Shown: positions 24,648-36,002 of the stretch, piece by piece
Numbering within the stretch: position 1 is the first letter of the stretch
Layout: the number at the start of each line of letters is the position of its first letter
Origin: Chimonanthus salicifolius
Taxonomy: Eukaryota > Streptophyta > Magnoliopsida > Laurales > Calycanthaceae
Direction: 5' to 3'
DNA length: 64,000 bases
Assembly: GCA_013350335.1 (NCBI GenBank)
Contig: CM023540.1
Coordinates: 60,903,195-60,967,194 of the forward strand
Program-made: the position numbers and the translations under genes
Notes under the pieces: model-generated
Databases searched by the model: none
Told to the model about the DNA's origin: nothing
The model's input: only the letters and a program-made list of their open reading frames with translations

Positions 24648-24849
24648 TTTTCCCTAAGCCATTGAAAAATATCATGACTTAGTTTTCATCGTAAAGTTTG
24701 TATTTTCCTATTTTGGGGAAATTTCCAAATAAGTACTTTCGATTTTCTTTGTTTTTGGGGAAATATATCCTATTTTGCTATGTTTGATAAATCCAATTAT
24801 TTTGATTGTACTTCCTTTGCTATCATCCATTGTTGATCTCAGATTGAAT
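24648..24849 (-). other. T1 leader (5' untranslated), PBS deleted
   Basis: Similar to the T2 leader near 35700-35900 (GGGGAAATATATCCTA and CTTCCTTTGCTA blocks). At 24850 the sequence jumps into the middle of an LTR, so the PBS and LTR 3' end were deleted. Confidence 0.75.
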
Positions 24850-25375
24850 GTCAAGTTTTTAATTCTATTCCATTTTAGTTAGCAAAGTATGTCAAGTTTT
24901 TAATCATAATTAACATAACATAATTATCCAACTAAACATCTAACCATAGCAAATTATCTAAATTATTACATGCCCGAAGTCTAGTTACTCAAATTACAAA
25001 TTCATAAGTAACTTAATCAAAATAAAAACTAAAAGCATCCAAGCTCCTATGCTTGGCCCTTTTCGCTTTCATCGTTTCCCTCGTTTTTTGTATCATCCAC
25101 TAAAGTAGAAGTAGGGCGTTAGAACAATGCTGCCCAGTAGGTATTCCATTTATGGCTAACACATGGTTAGTACAAAACATATATAATAATATCATAATGT
25201 CAAAAACCATATAAACCATGCCATGTCATGATGTCAAATGCATTGAGTCACACCCATCACAAGTACATATAAGTGCCCCCACATAGGTCTTTCGGACGCT
25301 CCGACAGAGTGTGGCCCCTCCAATTTCTTCTTGATGGAAATGCACATCAAGGTATCCCACATAGGTTTTTTGGAC
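24850..25375 (-). mobile_element. T1 5' LTR, inner portion left of S1
   Basis: Begins at the AATTCTATTCCATTTTAG block, lacking the TGTAACGCC end, and matches 17780-18300 of the T1 3' LTR. It is interrupted at 25375 by S1 and resumes at 44690. Confidence 0.85.
25371..25375. repeat. Target-site duplication of S1 (left, TGGAC)
   Basis: The undisturbed site in sister LTRs reads CGGAC (TTCGGACGCCCCGAC). The left copy is TGGAC and the right (44690-44694) is CAGAC: each has lost the same CpG by a transition on a different strand. Confidence 0.8.
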
Positions 25376-26226
25376 TGTAACGCCCCGCCCTTTTTCACTC
25401 GCTTTCCCTTCTGAAAATTAGAGTCTATTTTTTTTTTAATAACATAAGTGAGCAAGAGCGGGACGTCACGATGAGAGCTAAGTCCGAACTTCTAAAGTCC
25501 GACCCTTAACTGGCCAACCCTATGTGTGCATGGACTAAGTCCATGGAAACGGTTCACACATAACAATATAAACATGCGGAATAAAATCATAACATGCGGA
25601 ATTATAATAGAACCTAATTCTATTCCTTTTCAGATAGCAAAGTACGTCAAAACCTTAATCATCATTATCATAACATAATTATCCAAGTAAACATCCAACC
25701 ATGGCCAATCTTCTAAATTATTACATGCCCGAAGTCTAGTTACTCAAATACAAGTACATGAGTATCTCAAATAAAATATATTCCAATCGCATATCCAAGC
25801 TCTTATGCTTGGTCCTTTTCGCGTTCATCGTTCCCCTCGTTTCCTGTATCAACTACTAGGGTAGAAGTAAGGCGTTAGAACAACGCGCCCAGTAGGTATT
25901 CCAATTAGGGCTAACACATGGTTAGTACACAACATATATAATAATATCATAATGTCAAAAACCATATAATCCATACTATGTCATGATCTCAAATGCAATG
26001 AGTCCCACCCATCACAAGCACATGTATCCTCTTGATGGAATTCTCATCATCAAGGTACCCCCATATAGGTCTTTCGGATGCCCCGACGGAGTGTGGCCCC
26101 TCCGGTTTCTTCTTGATGGGATTCTCACCATCAAGGTATCCCACATAGGTTTTTCGGACGCCCCGACAGAGTGTGGCCCCTCCGGTTACATATCCTTCAC
26201 CCCATGCCATACATGAGATGCCAATG

Positions 26227-26385
26227 AAACACATGCTATGTTATATAATAAACATAGTATTAAAACCTCACATTTGAAACACATGCTATTTTATATAATC
26301 AACATAGCATTGAAACCTCACATTTGAAACACATGCTATTTTATATAATAACATAGCATTAAAACCTCACATTTGAAACACATCT
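26227..26385. repeat. Three-copy ~53-bp tandem repeat with ATGCTAT hairpin
   Basis: The unit ACATGCTAT...ACATAGCATT...AACCTCACATTTGAAAC occurs three times. Arms ATGCTAT and ATAGCAT pair within each unit. Other LTRs carry one or two copies (for example 29607-29700 and 36950-37045). Confidence 0.85.
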
Positions 26386-26612
26386 TTTCAACATAAATTC
26401 ATCAAATAAGATAAAAACATTGTACATAAACCCATGATTTCAAAGAGGTGGAATCCGACCAAAGACCACTAACGTGTTCTTGCGCTTCCGTCCGGTAACC
26501 GCTCACGATCGTACACACCTTGTGAGGTCCCGTTACCTTATAATATATCAATCAATTGAAACCATGTCCCATTTCATTTACCATAAAGTCGAAGTCCATA
26601 AAACATTCCTCA

Positions 26613-28070
26613 TGGGGTTCGGCCATATACCATGGCCGAACCCATGGTCTTTCATTTTTGACCATATTTACAACAATGCCATTATACATATCCATAGCCA
26701 TTTACCTTGCTTATTTTCATAAGACTTATGTTCTAAAATAATTCATACAAATAGTTCATGGGGTTCGGCCATACACAATGGCCGAACCCTATGTCCATTA
26801 TTTTCACCTATTTACAACATTGCCATCCATGGCTAATATAACCCATAATCCAATAACATACTTGTATCCTCCAATTAATATTTAATCAATCACTATGTTA
26901 AGTCCATAACCAATCCATAATACAGCTCCATAAATGATCCATTAACCGTGACATAAAAATCCCAAGTCCACCAAATAATTTTCCATGGGGTTCGGCCATG
27001 CCACATGGTCGAACCCATGGTCCATAGTTCTTCTCCAATTAAATTACAATATTGCCATTCATGGCTAACATTCCATAACCAAATCTCTCATTCATTAACA
27101 ATTGCCTAAGTTCAAGTTTGATCCACAAACCATCTCATGGGGTTCAGCCATACATCATGGTCGAACCCATGATCTTTCATCTCCTTAATTTTAGGTCCAC
27201 AATATAGGTCATAATTTTAGACATCAATTACAAAGATTCACCAAAGATTCACAACCATAGAACCATAAATAAAACCTTCCATTCCTTTAATCATATTAAG
27301 TCCATTCAAGACCTATAAAAATTGGTTCATGGGATTCGGCCATATCCCATAGGCGAACCCATGATATCATGGTTCCATCCTCCTTCTAAATTTATTTAAT
27401 AATAACAAATCCATAATTGAACCAAAACTTGATTCATGGGGTTCGGCTAAACACCATGGCCGAACCCTATGATGTAAACTTTCCAATTATTTTAATTTCC
27501 ATACTTGGATCCATAAATCAAAGTTCTTTCCTTTTTGATCCAAAAATCCATAATTAGAAACTTTCTAATTTAATCTCCACCTTCCATTTTAATCAATTAA
27601 CATACATTAAAAATACCAATACACCTTCATGGGGTTCGGCCATACACCATGGCCGAACCCTATGGTTCATAATATTCTCTTTCAAATGCAATCAAAACAT
27701 CATAACCCTCCATGGTTTTCATGATCCAATTGCATCTAAAACCATCAAACCTTCTATCCATCTAAAATTAATCATAAATAAACTTTCCCATCATTTTCCA
27801 TGTTCTAAGTATATGAACATAATTCCATAATATTCATGGGGTTCGGCCATACTCCATGGCCGAACCCATGGTCTAAGGATCTTCACAAAAATCATCCATT
27901 AAAACCCTTTTAAAATTATAACCATAACTCTATGATTTTGATCCTCCAAACTTCCCTTAAAATTCACCAAAGTCCTTCCATGGTTTCCAACCCATAAAAG
28001 TAACCATGTCTTTCCATTAAAATTAAATACCATGATCATCCAATTTCCTTCCATGGGGTTCGGCCATGTT
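26613..28070. repeat. FGP hairpin cluster in S1, 8 copies plus a half copy
   Basis: Copies at about 26613, 26758, 26983, 27138, 27327, 27436, 27630 and 27837. At 28053 only the first arm remains. Confidence 0.9.
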
Positions 28071-28654
28071 ATGGTTCCTTATTTTTAAACAAAATATCAA
28101 ATCACTTACTGGTTCCGCGACTCCTCCGGTTTTCCTTCGCTTGTTCTTGCTCTTCCAATCCTTTTCCTTCTTTAGCCTTTTCCTTTTTCTTCTTGATCTT
28201 TCCCAAAGCTGAGAACATCTCTTGCTAATGTGCAAACTAGTGTAAGACCCTTGTTTAATTGTGTATTGCCGTGCACCTCTCCTTCCTCTCTTTTATAATT
28301 TCCAATTGGTCCCAATTTAGAAGGTGCCATGCACCCCTCTTGTTGCCTCTTCTATAAGCTTCCATTTAATCCTAACTTAGAAGGTGCCATGCGCCCCTTT
28401 GTTGCCTCTTTTATAAACTTCCATTTAATCCTAACTTAGAAGGTGCCATACGCCCCTTCCTTATGTCTTAATTAGAAGTTACCGACCCTTCAATTTAGTA
28501 GGTGCCTAATGCCGTTTTTATCCAAGGGAAAGGACACCATCGAGCGCATCACATAGATATGACAATCGCACACACGGCTAAGACATCTTCTATATTTACA
28601 ATTACCTAATATCACTCTTAATCAAGGGAAATGACCTCTCTTTAGACACTCCAA

Positions 28655-28659
28655 CTTAT
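28655..28659. repeat. Target-site duplication CTTAT (left) of T2
   Basis: Repeated exactly at 44406-44410; S1 sequence resumes after it. Confidence 0.95.
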
Positions 28660-29943
28660 TGTAACGCCTCGACCTTTTTCACTCGCTTTCTCTTCTGAAA
28701 ATCAGAGTCTATATTTTTTTTTTTTTGTTTTATAAACGAAGAGTGATAGAGAGCGGGACGTCACGACGAGAGCTAAGTCGGAACTTCTAAAGTCCGACCC
28801 TTAATTGGGAAACTCTATGTGTGCATGGACTTAGTCCAAGAAAACGGTTCACACATAGCAATATAAACATGCGGAAACATAATAGAACAAAGTTCTATTC
28901 CATTCAGATAGCAAAGTACGTCAAGTCCTTAATCATCATTATCATAACGCAATTATCCAATAAAACATCCAACCATAGCAAATTCATCTAAGTTATTACA
29001 ATCCGATTTCTAGATACTCAAAATACAAGCCCATGAGTATCTTAAACAAAATATAAACTATCATCCTCCAAGCTCCTATGCCTGGCCCGTTACGCGTTCA
29101 TCGTTTCCCCTCGTTTCCCGTATCATCCACTAGGGTAGAAGTAGGGCATTAGAACAACGCGCCCAGTAGGTATTCCAATTAGGGTTAACAAATGGGTTAG
29201 TACCAAAAATCCAGATATAATAAATATCAAACCCAGTTATAATAAATCATACCATACTTATAAAGCATCGTATCCAAAATAGTGTATGATAATAGAGATC
29301 CAATCATACCAATAAAAACCACAAACCTTGCATGATAATAAAAGTCACAATCATGCCGATTCAATGCCATGCCATGCTATCATATGCAATGAGTCCCACC
29401 CATCACATGTACATAAAAGTACCCACCACATAGGTCTTTTGGACGCCCCGACAGAGTGTGGACCCTCCGGTTACATTTCATACATAGTATCCTCTTGATG
29501 GAAATCACATCAAGGTACCCCACATAGGTTCTTCGGACGCCCCGACGGAGTGTGGACCCTCCGGTTACCTTTCATTCCTCCCATGCGATGCATGAGATGC
29601 AAATGCCAACATGCTATGTAGAAATACAAATCATAGCATTTAAAACTTACATTTAAACCACATGCTATTTTATCATATAAATATAGCATTTAAAATCACA
29701 ATTTGAAACATATACTTTGCAACATATATTCATAAAAAATAAGATAAAACAATGCACATAAACTCATGGTTTCAAAGATGTGGAATCCTACCAAAGACCG
29801 CTAACGTGTCCTTTCGTCTTTTGTCCGGTAACCGCTCACGATCGTAAACACCCTGTGAGGTCCCGTTACCTTATAATATAACAATCAATTAGAACCAAGT
29901 CCCACTTGATTTACAATAATGTTTAAATCCATAAACACAATCC

Positions 29944-31541
29944 AATGGGGTTCGGCCATACACCATGACCGAACCCATGGTCTTTCATTTTTTTGACTAT
30001 ATTTACAATAATGCCATTCTTGCCATTTTTATGCATTAATCTGATGATAACCCAATTAATCATCTAAGATACATGAAACATTAAATTCAGCAAACATTCC
30101 CCATGGCGTTCGGCCATACACCTTGGCCGAACCCATGGTCCCTTATTTTCATTTAATTACAATATTGCCATTCATGGCTAATCTTCCATTTTAGCAAGTA
30201 TTTATAACCTTGCCATTGATATAATCATAACCAAAACATTCCTCTTGTTTAGGTTAGAAACATAGATTCCTAAATATCTAATTTCACCAAATCATTCCCA
30301 TGGGGTTCGGCCATACACCATGGCCGAACCCATGGTCTAGCACTTTCACTCTTATTTACCACTTTGCCATTGCCTCCAACAACTTAGGCTTAGGTTCCAA
30401 CACATAGGTCCATTTATTTATTTTAAACCTTCATAACACTCCCAAATAACCCTTTAAAATAATTCATGACCGATTCCATCAACTTATGTTTGAGTTTCAA
30501 AACATAATTCCATTAATTCTACATAATTACCATATTGTCATCCAAGGCTACAATTCCATTATTCTCACCCTTCATCACTTGGTTTGGTGAACCATTTATT
30601 AAAATTATGCAAAGACCCAAACATGGCCCATTAACAAGTTCATGGGATTCGGCCATACACCATGGCCAAACCCTTGATGTTTCTTTACCAACTTTTCTTT
30701 TCAATGGTTCACCAACTTAGGTCCATAAACCATAACCTATACTTGCATCCTCCCTTTAAAATACACATAAACATAAACCCATAAAATCTGTTCATGGGGT
30801 TCGGGCAAGCACCATGGCCGAACCCTATGATGTCTAAGTTTCCAATTTTCACCAATAATCCATAATTAGAAAGTTTTCTAATTTAGTCTCTACCTTCCAA
30901 AAACAATCCATTCCTTCCATTCTTGGATCCTTTCCAAATTAATATCCAACTCCATAATTAGAAAGTCCTTAAATAGAAACTTTCTAAATCAAATGTCCAA
31001 CTCCATAATTAGAAAGTCCTTAAATAGAAACTTTCTAAATTAAATATCCAACTCCATAATTAGAAAATTTCCGAAGCTAGGATCCAACCTTCCATTAAAT
31101 CAATTAAAATCCAACAACCATAATAAAATAACTCCATGGAGTTTGGCCATACACCATGGCCGAACCCTATGGTTCACAATCCTCTTTCTACAAACTATTA
31201 AACATTGATCCTACTTTTAATCCATTAAAATCCAATAAGACCTATTCAATTTATTCGTGATTCTTATCCATTTAATCCTTTCAAAAATCATATAACATTA
31301 ACATCAACTCTTATTTAAAATTAACCAATGACCTTCCATGGGGTTCGGCCATACACCATGGCCGAACCCTATGGTTCATCCATGATCATCTCCATGTAAA
31401 CCTTTAAAGATATGAATAATCTTCCATGGAGTTCAACCTCCAAAAACCCATAAATCAAACCATGTCTTTCCATTAAATTTAATACCATGATCATCTCCCA
31501 ATTCTCTTCCATGGGGTTCGGCCATACACCATGGCCGAACC
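29944..31541. repeat. FGP hairpin cluster in T2 3' LTR, 8 copies
   Basis: Copies at about 29944, 30104, 30301, 30646, 30793, 31137, 31338 and 31511. Most are paired over 11-12 bp with loop ACACC. Confidence 0.9.
30950..31075. repeat. ~51-bp tandem repeat with TTAGAAAGT hairpin
   Basis: The unit CTCCATAATTAGAAAGTCC...AAACTTTCTAAAT is repeated, with arms TTAGAAAGT and ACTTTCTAA. The same array occurs in the 5' LTR at about 38294-38410. Confidence 0.85.
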
Positions 31542-31624
31542 CTATGGTTCCTTATCTTAAACGAAAAATATGAAATCACATACCGGTTTCGTGACTCATT
31601 CGGCTTGTTCTTGCTCTTCAATTT

Positions 31625-32215
31625 TCTTCTTCTTCGCACACTGATTCTCAGAGAGAATGCCTTCCTCGCTGGTGTTGTGTATTGCTATCTACACAAAAAG
31701 AAAGCCAAGACCTGTTTGTCAGATCTGGAACAGTCCTTGCTGTTTGCAGCTAGCACATACACTGGTTTCTCTTTGTTCTAATCTCTGTAAGACAGAGATT
31801 ACGCTGTATGTAAAATAGCCCCTCCTTGCTGCTTACACGTTTCAAATAGCTCCTCCAATTTGTTGCAGTCTTCCCTTTATTCTCTTCTCAAAAGCACCAT
31901 TACTGCCACTAACACCTTGCTGCCCACGTTGAACTTCTCCACTTGTGTCTGTCCAACGTCTCAGATGCTTCTTTAGCAACGATGGAGGAGATGATGCTTC
32001 TCGTGTTGCTGCCTCACGCTCGTTGCTCTGCTGTTCTCAGATCTGACCGAGAAGACCCCTTTCTCTGCCTTGTGTATTTGCTGAACCTCCCAAATACACA
32101 ATGCTGGTCTGCAAGCTTCTCTCCATTCGCTGCTATCACAGATCTCCTTCTCAAGCAACAGCGTGTATTGCTCTATGTTTACATCTCTCGCTGACAGTCC
32201 ATCTTCTATAATATT
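31625..32215. other. LTR block specific to T2, possible acquired segment
   Basis: Richer in G+C than the surrounding LTR and absent from the S1, D, S2 and T3 LTRs. It is present in both T2 LTRs (again 38935-39545), so it was part of T2 before insertion. ORFs of 60-157 codons cross it on both strands, but none is recognisable and they are not preserved equally in the two copies. Confidence 0.6.
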
Positions 32216-32774
32216 TCCCCTTGGTCCAATATTAGAAGGTGCAATGATCCCTTCAAATTAGCAATTGTTTATTGTAGTGTGCTCCTTGTGTTGCCTCTTT
32301 ATAAAACCTTCCCATTAATCCTATCTTAGATTAGAAGGTGCCATAACCCTTTGTTTAGCAATGCCGTGTGCCCCTTATAATTCTATGTAAGCCATGCACC
32401 CTTGCTTCCTTTTAGACATATTCTTTATCGATTATAATCGGCTAAAGCAATATCCCATACATATCTTCCATACGCATGCAATCTTCCAATTCCTAAAATC
32501 TTTTATGTCAACCTCACATACACGACCATGATCATTAATCCAACTTCCTTCTATGTGCATACCCTTTTATCCATATCCTATATATATAATTATGTTTCAT
32601 TACCATTTAAATTCAACCCCATTTAAATTTATTTGAAACGATTTATCAAAATCGTTGGGTCTTAATTGGGCAAAGACCCAACACATTACCCATCCAAGGT
32701 TCATATTTAATAATTGACAAACTAAATGGGTAAATTCCGTAAACATCTATAACTTGAAAATCCGGAGTGTTACA

Positions 32775-32790
32775 ATGCAACCCTCTTTTT
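32775..32790 (-). other. T2 polypurine tract
   Basis: On the minus strand AAAAAGAGGGTTGCAT lies immediately before TGTAACACTCC, preceded by GGGACGAAAATTTT, as usual for Tekay/Del-like elements. Confidence 0.8.
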
Positions 32791-32834
32791 AAAATTTTCG
32801 TCCCAAAAATTGAGTGAAGTAAGGTTTCAAATAT

Positions 32835-33640
32835 TTACATAAATAGCTCAGGATGAGCTATCCTCATTTCCAACTCGAGTTCCCATGTGGCTTCCTCAAT
32901 GCCATGTCGATCCCATACTACCTTGACAACTGGATCGCTCGGTTCCGTAGTACCCTTTGTTCTGTGTTGTCCTCTCAGACTGCCCATCAGTCTGTGGATG
33001 GAATGCTGTAGTAGTCAATAAGTCTGTTCCCATAGCCATTTGCATACTCTGCCATACTCTACCGGTGAATCGACCATCTCTGTCAGACACAATAGTCCGA
33101 GGAATACCATGCACTCTGATGATATCCCTGATATACCGCCGACCCAAAGTCTCAGATGAGTCTGTCATCTTAATAGGAATGAAATTTGCAGACTTGGTCA
33201 GTCGGTCCTACCACGACCCCTATCACATTGTTGCCTTTTGAAGACCTTGCCAACCCTGTCATTAAAATCCATGGAGATGTGCTCCATTTCCATTCCGGCA
33301 CTAGTAAGGGTATGAGTAACCCTAGTGGCTTCTGATGTTCCGTCTCAACTTGCTGACAAGTTAAGCAATGAGCCACAAATTCTGTCCCATCTCTTTTGAG
33401 TCTGTGCCACCAGTAATGTCTTTTTAGGTCGTGATACATCTTAGTGCTGCCTGGATGAATAGAGAGTTTGGTCTAATGTGCCTCAACCAATAACTCTTTT
33501 CTGTAGCTCTTAGGTACATATATCCTTCCTCGGAATACAAGATCTTGTCCTGGTCGTAACTCCTATTCCGGTATGACTTCACCAATAGTCATCCTGGCCC
33601 ATATCTCCTCCCTTTCCGAATCTATCCGTTATTCTCGTTC
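32835..33640 (-). pseudogene. pol: T2 integrase and chromodomain remnants
   Basis: Minus-strand order: linker with ELLVEAH and HPGSTKMYHDLKRHYWWH; the HHCC zinc-binding CLTCQQVETEHQKPLG (33439-33290); the core with a one-base insertion near 33230 just at the first catalytic Asp block (frames switch at DRLTKSANF); then SDRDGRFTGRVW and FHPQTDGQSERT, which carry the second Asp and the Glu. Directly after the Glu block, near 32965, the sequence jumps to the chromodomain tail (VVWDRHGIEEATWELELEMR, stop at 32837-32835). The integrase C-terminus and the start of the chromodomain are therefore deleted. Chromodomains in this group are thought to guide integration into heterochromatin. Confidence 0.9.
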
Positions 33641-35135
33641 AATCTTGTCAAGTACCACATAATTACATCAAAGTCATTCATGTCACCCTATGAGTTTTAT
33701 TCTCATAAAATTTGCTCTGTCTCATGTTATCTCTTTTTCTTGTGATCTTATGTAGATCAATGTATTTTATTTCACATTACCTGTTACCAAGGTATATTCC
33801 ATACATACTTGCTCAATACGTTCATTCGTCCATTTTCTGCATGAGTTAGTCTGCCAATACGAGCCTATACTCAAGTCTTTTCCTCATTCCATTTTAAATA
33901 GGTTTCTAGTTTCACTCTCCTGGAACTCCATCGGCTAGCTATAAAGTCAGCTGGCCAGTCTAACTCGGCAGTCGCCCATAGCTTCCCATTCGAGTTTCAC
34001 TAGACTCTTAACTTTTCTCTTAAGCACATCTCCCAAAAGTAAGCATATCTTCTTTTTCACATAAATCACTATGTGACTAACACCTTTTGTTCAAAAACTT
34101 CTACGATACCGAGTATCTCTCCACACTAATTTTCCTATGATACAAGTTGTAATACGACTAACACCTTTTTCTTATAACGTGGGACGTAAATCGAAACATG
34201 TCCCAATCCTTGGATCTATATGTCATCTATGAGATCAACAGGTCCATCATATTACCGACATGTCTACCTTGGTACCGATTCCTGACATTAATCCAAACCA
34301 CCACGGGAATCACCATCCGCGGTTATACACATCCATTCCTCGTACCACTCTACCAATGAGTATCATTTATCCATGATTAATAATCATCCATGAATATAAC
34401 CCCCTTCTAGGTATAATCCATCCTTGGCATAAGTACTCCAGGGCACATAATCTACCGTGAGATATTCTATCCTATAGGAACAACACTCGAAAGCATCACT
34501 ACTTGCCTGTAGCAACAATATAAAAACATAAACATACCCCGACCCCTTAGCAAGATTAAAGCCCATGACTTACTAAGCGGAAGACCCACGTCCAACGTGA
34601 TCATGTCTACCCGCCTTGCATCCTTTCTCCCCAAGGGTGATTCAGTCAAGCTCTAAGGCGGTCGGTCCGCATCTAACGATGCTAGCATCATCCCCACTGG
34701 GTAAAATAGTACCTAGCTCTGCGCATCCAAGCACGTCAAGTGTGCGAAATAGCTGTGAGAGTGTCCTCCAGTGCGAAGCCTGCAAGGGACCCACTCCTCA
34801 ACAGTAACCCTACAGAACCAAGTCTCCGTATTTCACATCGAGGTTCCCACAGTCTCATAGCTACTCTAAGCCATACTCATAGAATCTATGTACTTATCTC
34901 ATCAATATCACGTGAGGGACATACCCATACCACGTGTCAATAAACTCAAGTGACCTCGTCAAATACATCTCAATGCCCAAAATTCTCATAAACTCTTAAA
35001 TTTCCATACTTTATTGAAATTTATTCAAACTTTCATCACAATACAAGGGTTGATAGGGTTAAAATAAACACTTCAAAACGTACCCACAACCCTTACAAAA
35101 TCTTTCCCTTTTCCCCTACATTTCCTTACCCTTTC
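33641..35135. other. Unrecognised 1.5 kb interior of T2
   Basis: No ORF or domain I can support on either strand; short ORFs only. It occupies the place of RNase H, RT, protease and most of gag. Confidence 0.6.
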
Positions 35136-35531
35136 TTAGCCCGTAGAAGACCCTGCATCATCATAAAAATCGAAGAAGTTGTCAGGGCAAGTCGTCGACG
35201 TGTGCCCCAACACTCCACAAGTTAGACAGGGTATTATTCCTGGTCCCCCAATGTATGGACAGTTAGTCCTCTCCTTCCGGTGCCCGTGAAGTCCACAAAC
35301 AGGGCAGATATCCTCAATAGGGTGGGGGCAATAAATACCGTTGTGCCCCTCCTGATTGCATAATTCACACATATAATCTGTCAACTCATCCGAAGTCGGA
35401 GTAGTCAGAGTATACTCGGGCGAGCCTATCTCCCCTACGGATTCCACAAAATTTGGGACATCTTCTTCGTCCTCTTCGGGTACAAAGGCTGGATCAAACC
35501 CAACATTGTACTCGAGCGATTTTACTTCCAT
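35136..35531 (-). CDS. Triple CCHC zinc-knuckle protein of T2 (131 aa)
   Basis: An intact frame from ATG (35531) to TAA. The N-terminal half is acidic (VPEEDEEDVPNFVESVGE). The C-terminal half has three zinc knuckles: CELCNQEGHNGIYC (CX2CX4HX4C), CPVCGLHGHRKERTNC (last spacing 6) and CLTCGVLGHTSTTC (CX2CX4HX4C). It ends with an acidic DFFDFYDDAG stretch. CCHC knuckles bind single-stranded nucleic acid and, in Gag, the element RNA. It lies about 0.5 kb downstream of the PBS where gag belongs, but the capsid domain seen in T1 and T3 is missing and one knuckle is usual there. It is the only uninterrupted T2 ORF of this size with clear domains. It may be a gag derivative or an acquired gene; expression is not shown. 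Confidence 0.7.
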   Translation of the reverse strand: MEVKSLEYNVGFDPAFVPEEDEEDVPNFVESVGEIGSPEYTLTTPTSDELTDYMCELCNQEGHNGIYCPHPIEDICPVCGLHGHRKERTNCPYIGGPGIIPCLTCGVLGHTSTTCPDNFFDFYDDAGSSTG

Positions 35532-35988
35532 GTCCTAACTGTTTTCAACTTCATTGATGAAGTTTGGCACGCTGGAATCATCGGACAAACAAACCAGATC
35601 TATCGGACAGCTAGGTGTCCCACAACTCTGTATACTTTATGATGCCTGACATATCTGTAGCATAACAACCGAAGTATGTCATTGCTAATATCAGTTGTAA
35701 TCAAATTAAATCTTTGTTTGGGGAATTTCTCTATGTATCACATTATGTCTCTTGTTTGGGGAAAATTGCCAAATAATCCTCTGGTGTTTCTTGTCCTTGG
35801 GGAAAAATTTCCAAATAAGAACTCTTTGTTTTTTCTTCGCTTCCGGGAAATATATCCTACTTTGCTATGTTGGATAATTCCGATTATTTTGACTGTACTT
35901 CCTTTGCTAGCATCCATCTGAGTCTAACGAAGTAAATTAATGCACGAGACTCGATTAATTTACTTCAAAAGATTCAATGTTTCGGGGT
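35532..35988 (-). other. T2 leader with 13-bp inverted repeat
   Basis: Non-coding leader between PBS and the zinc-knuckle ORF. At 35929-35966 it has a perfect hairpin with arms GAAGTAAATTAAT and ATTAATTTACTTC; the loop itself contains CGAG-A-CTCG. This sits 25-65 nt after the PBS, where retroelement packaging or dimerisation hairpins are often found. Confidence 0.75.
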
Positions 35989-35989
35989 C

Positions 35990-36002
35990 ACTCTAATACC
36001 AA
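35990..36002 (-). other. T2 primer-binding site
   Basis: On the minus strand TTGGTATTAGAGTG follows the LTR end directly. It matches the initiator tRNA-Met PBS TGGTATCAGAGC with two changes. Confidence 0.85.

Larger units (their letters stand above)
28660..32774 (-). mobile_element. T2 3' LTR
   Basis: TGTAACGCCTCG...CCGGAGTGTTACA, 4115 bp. It contains hairpin boxes near 29490-29570, FGP copies, the TTAGAAAGT repeats and a compositionally distinct block at 31625-32215. Confidence 0.95.
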
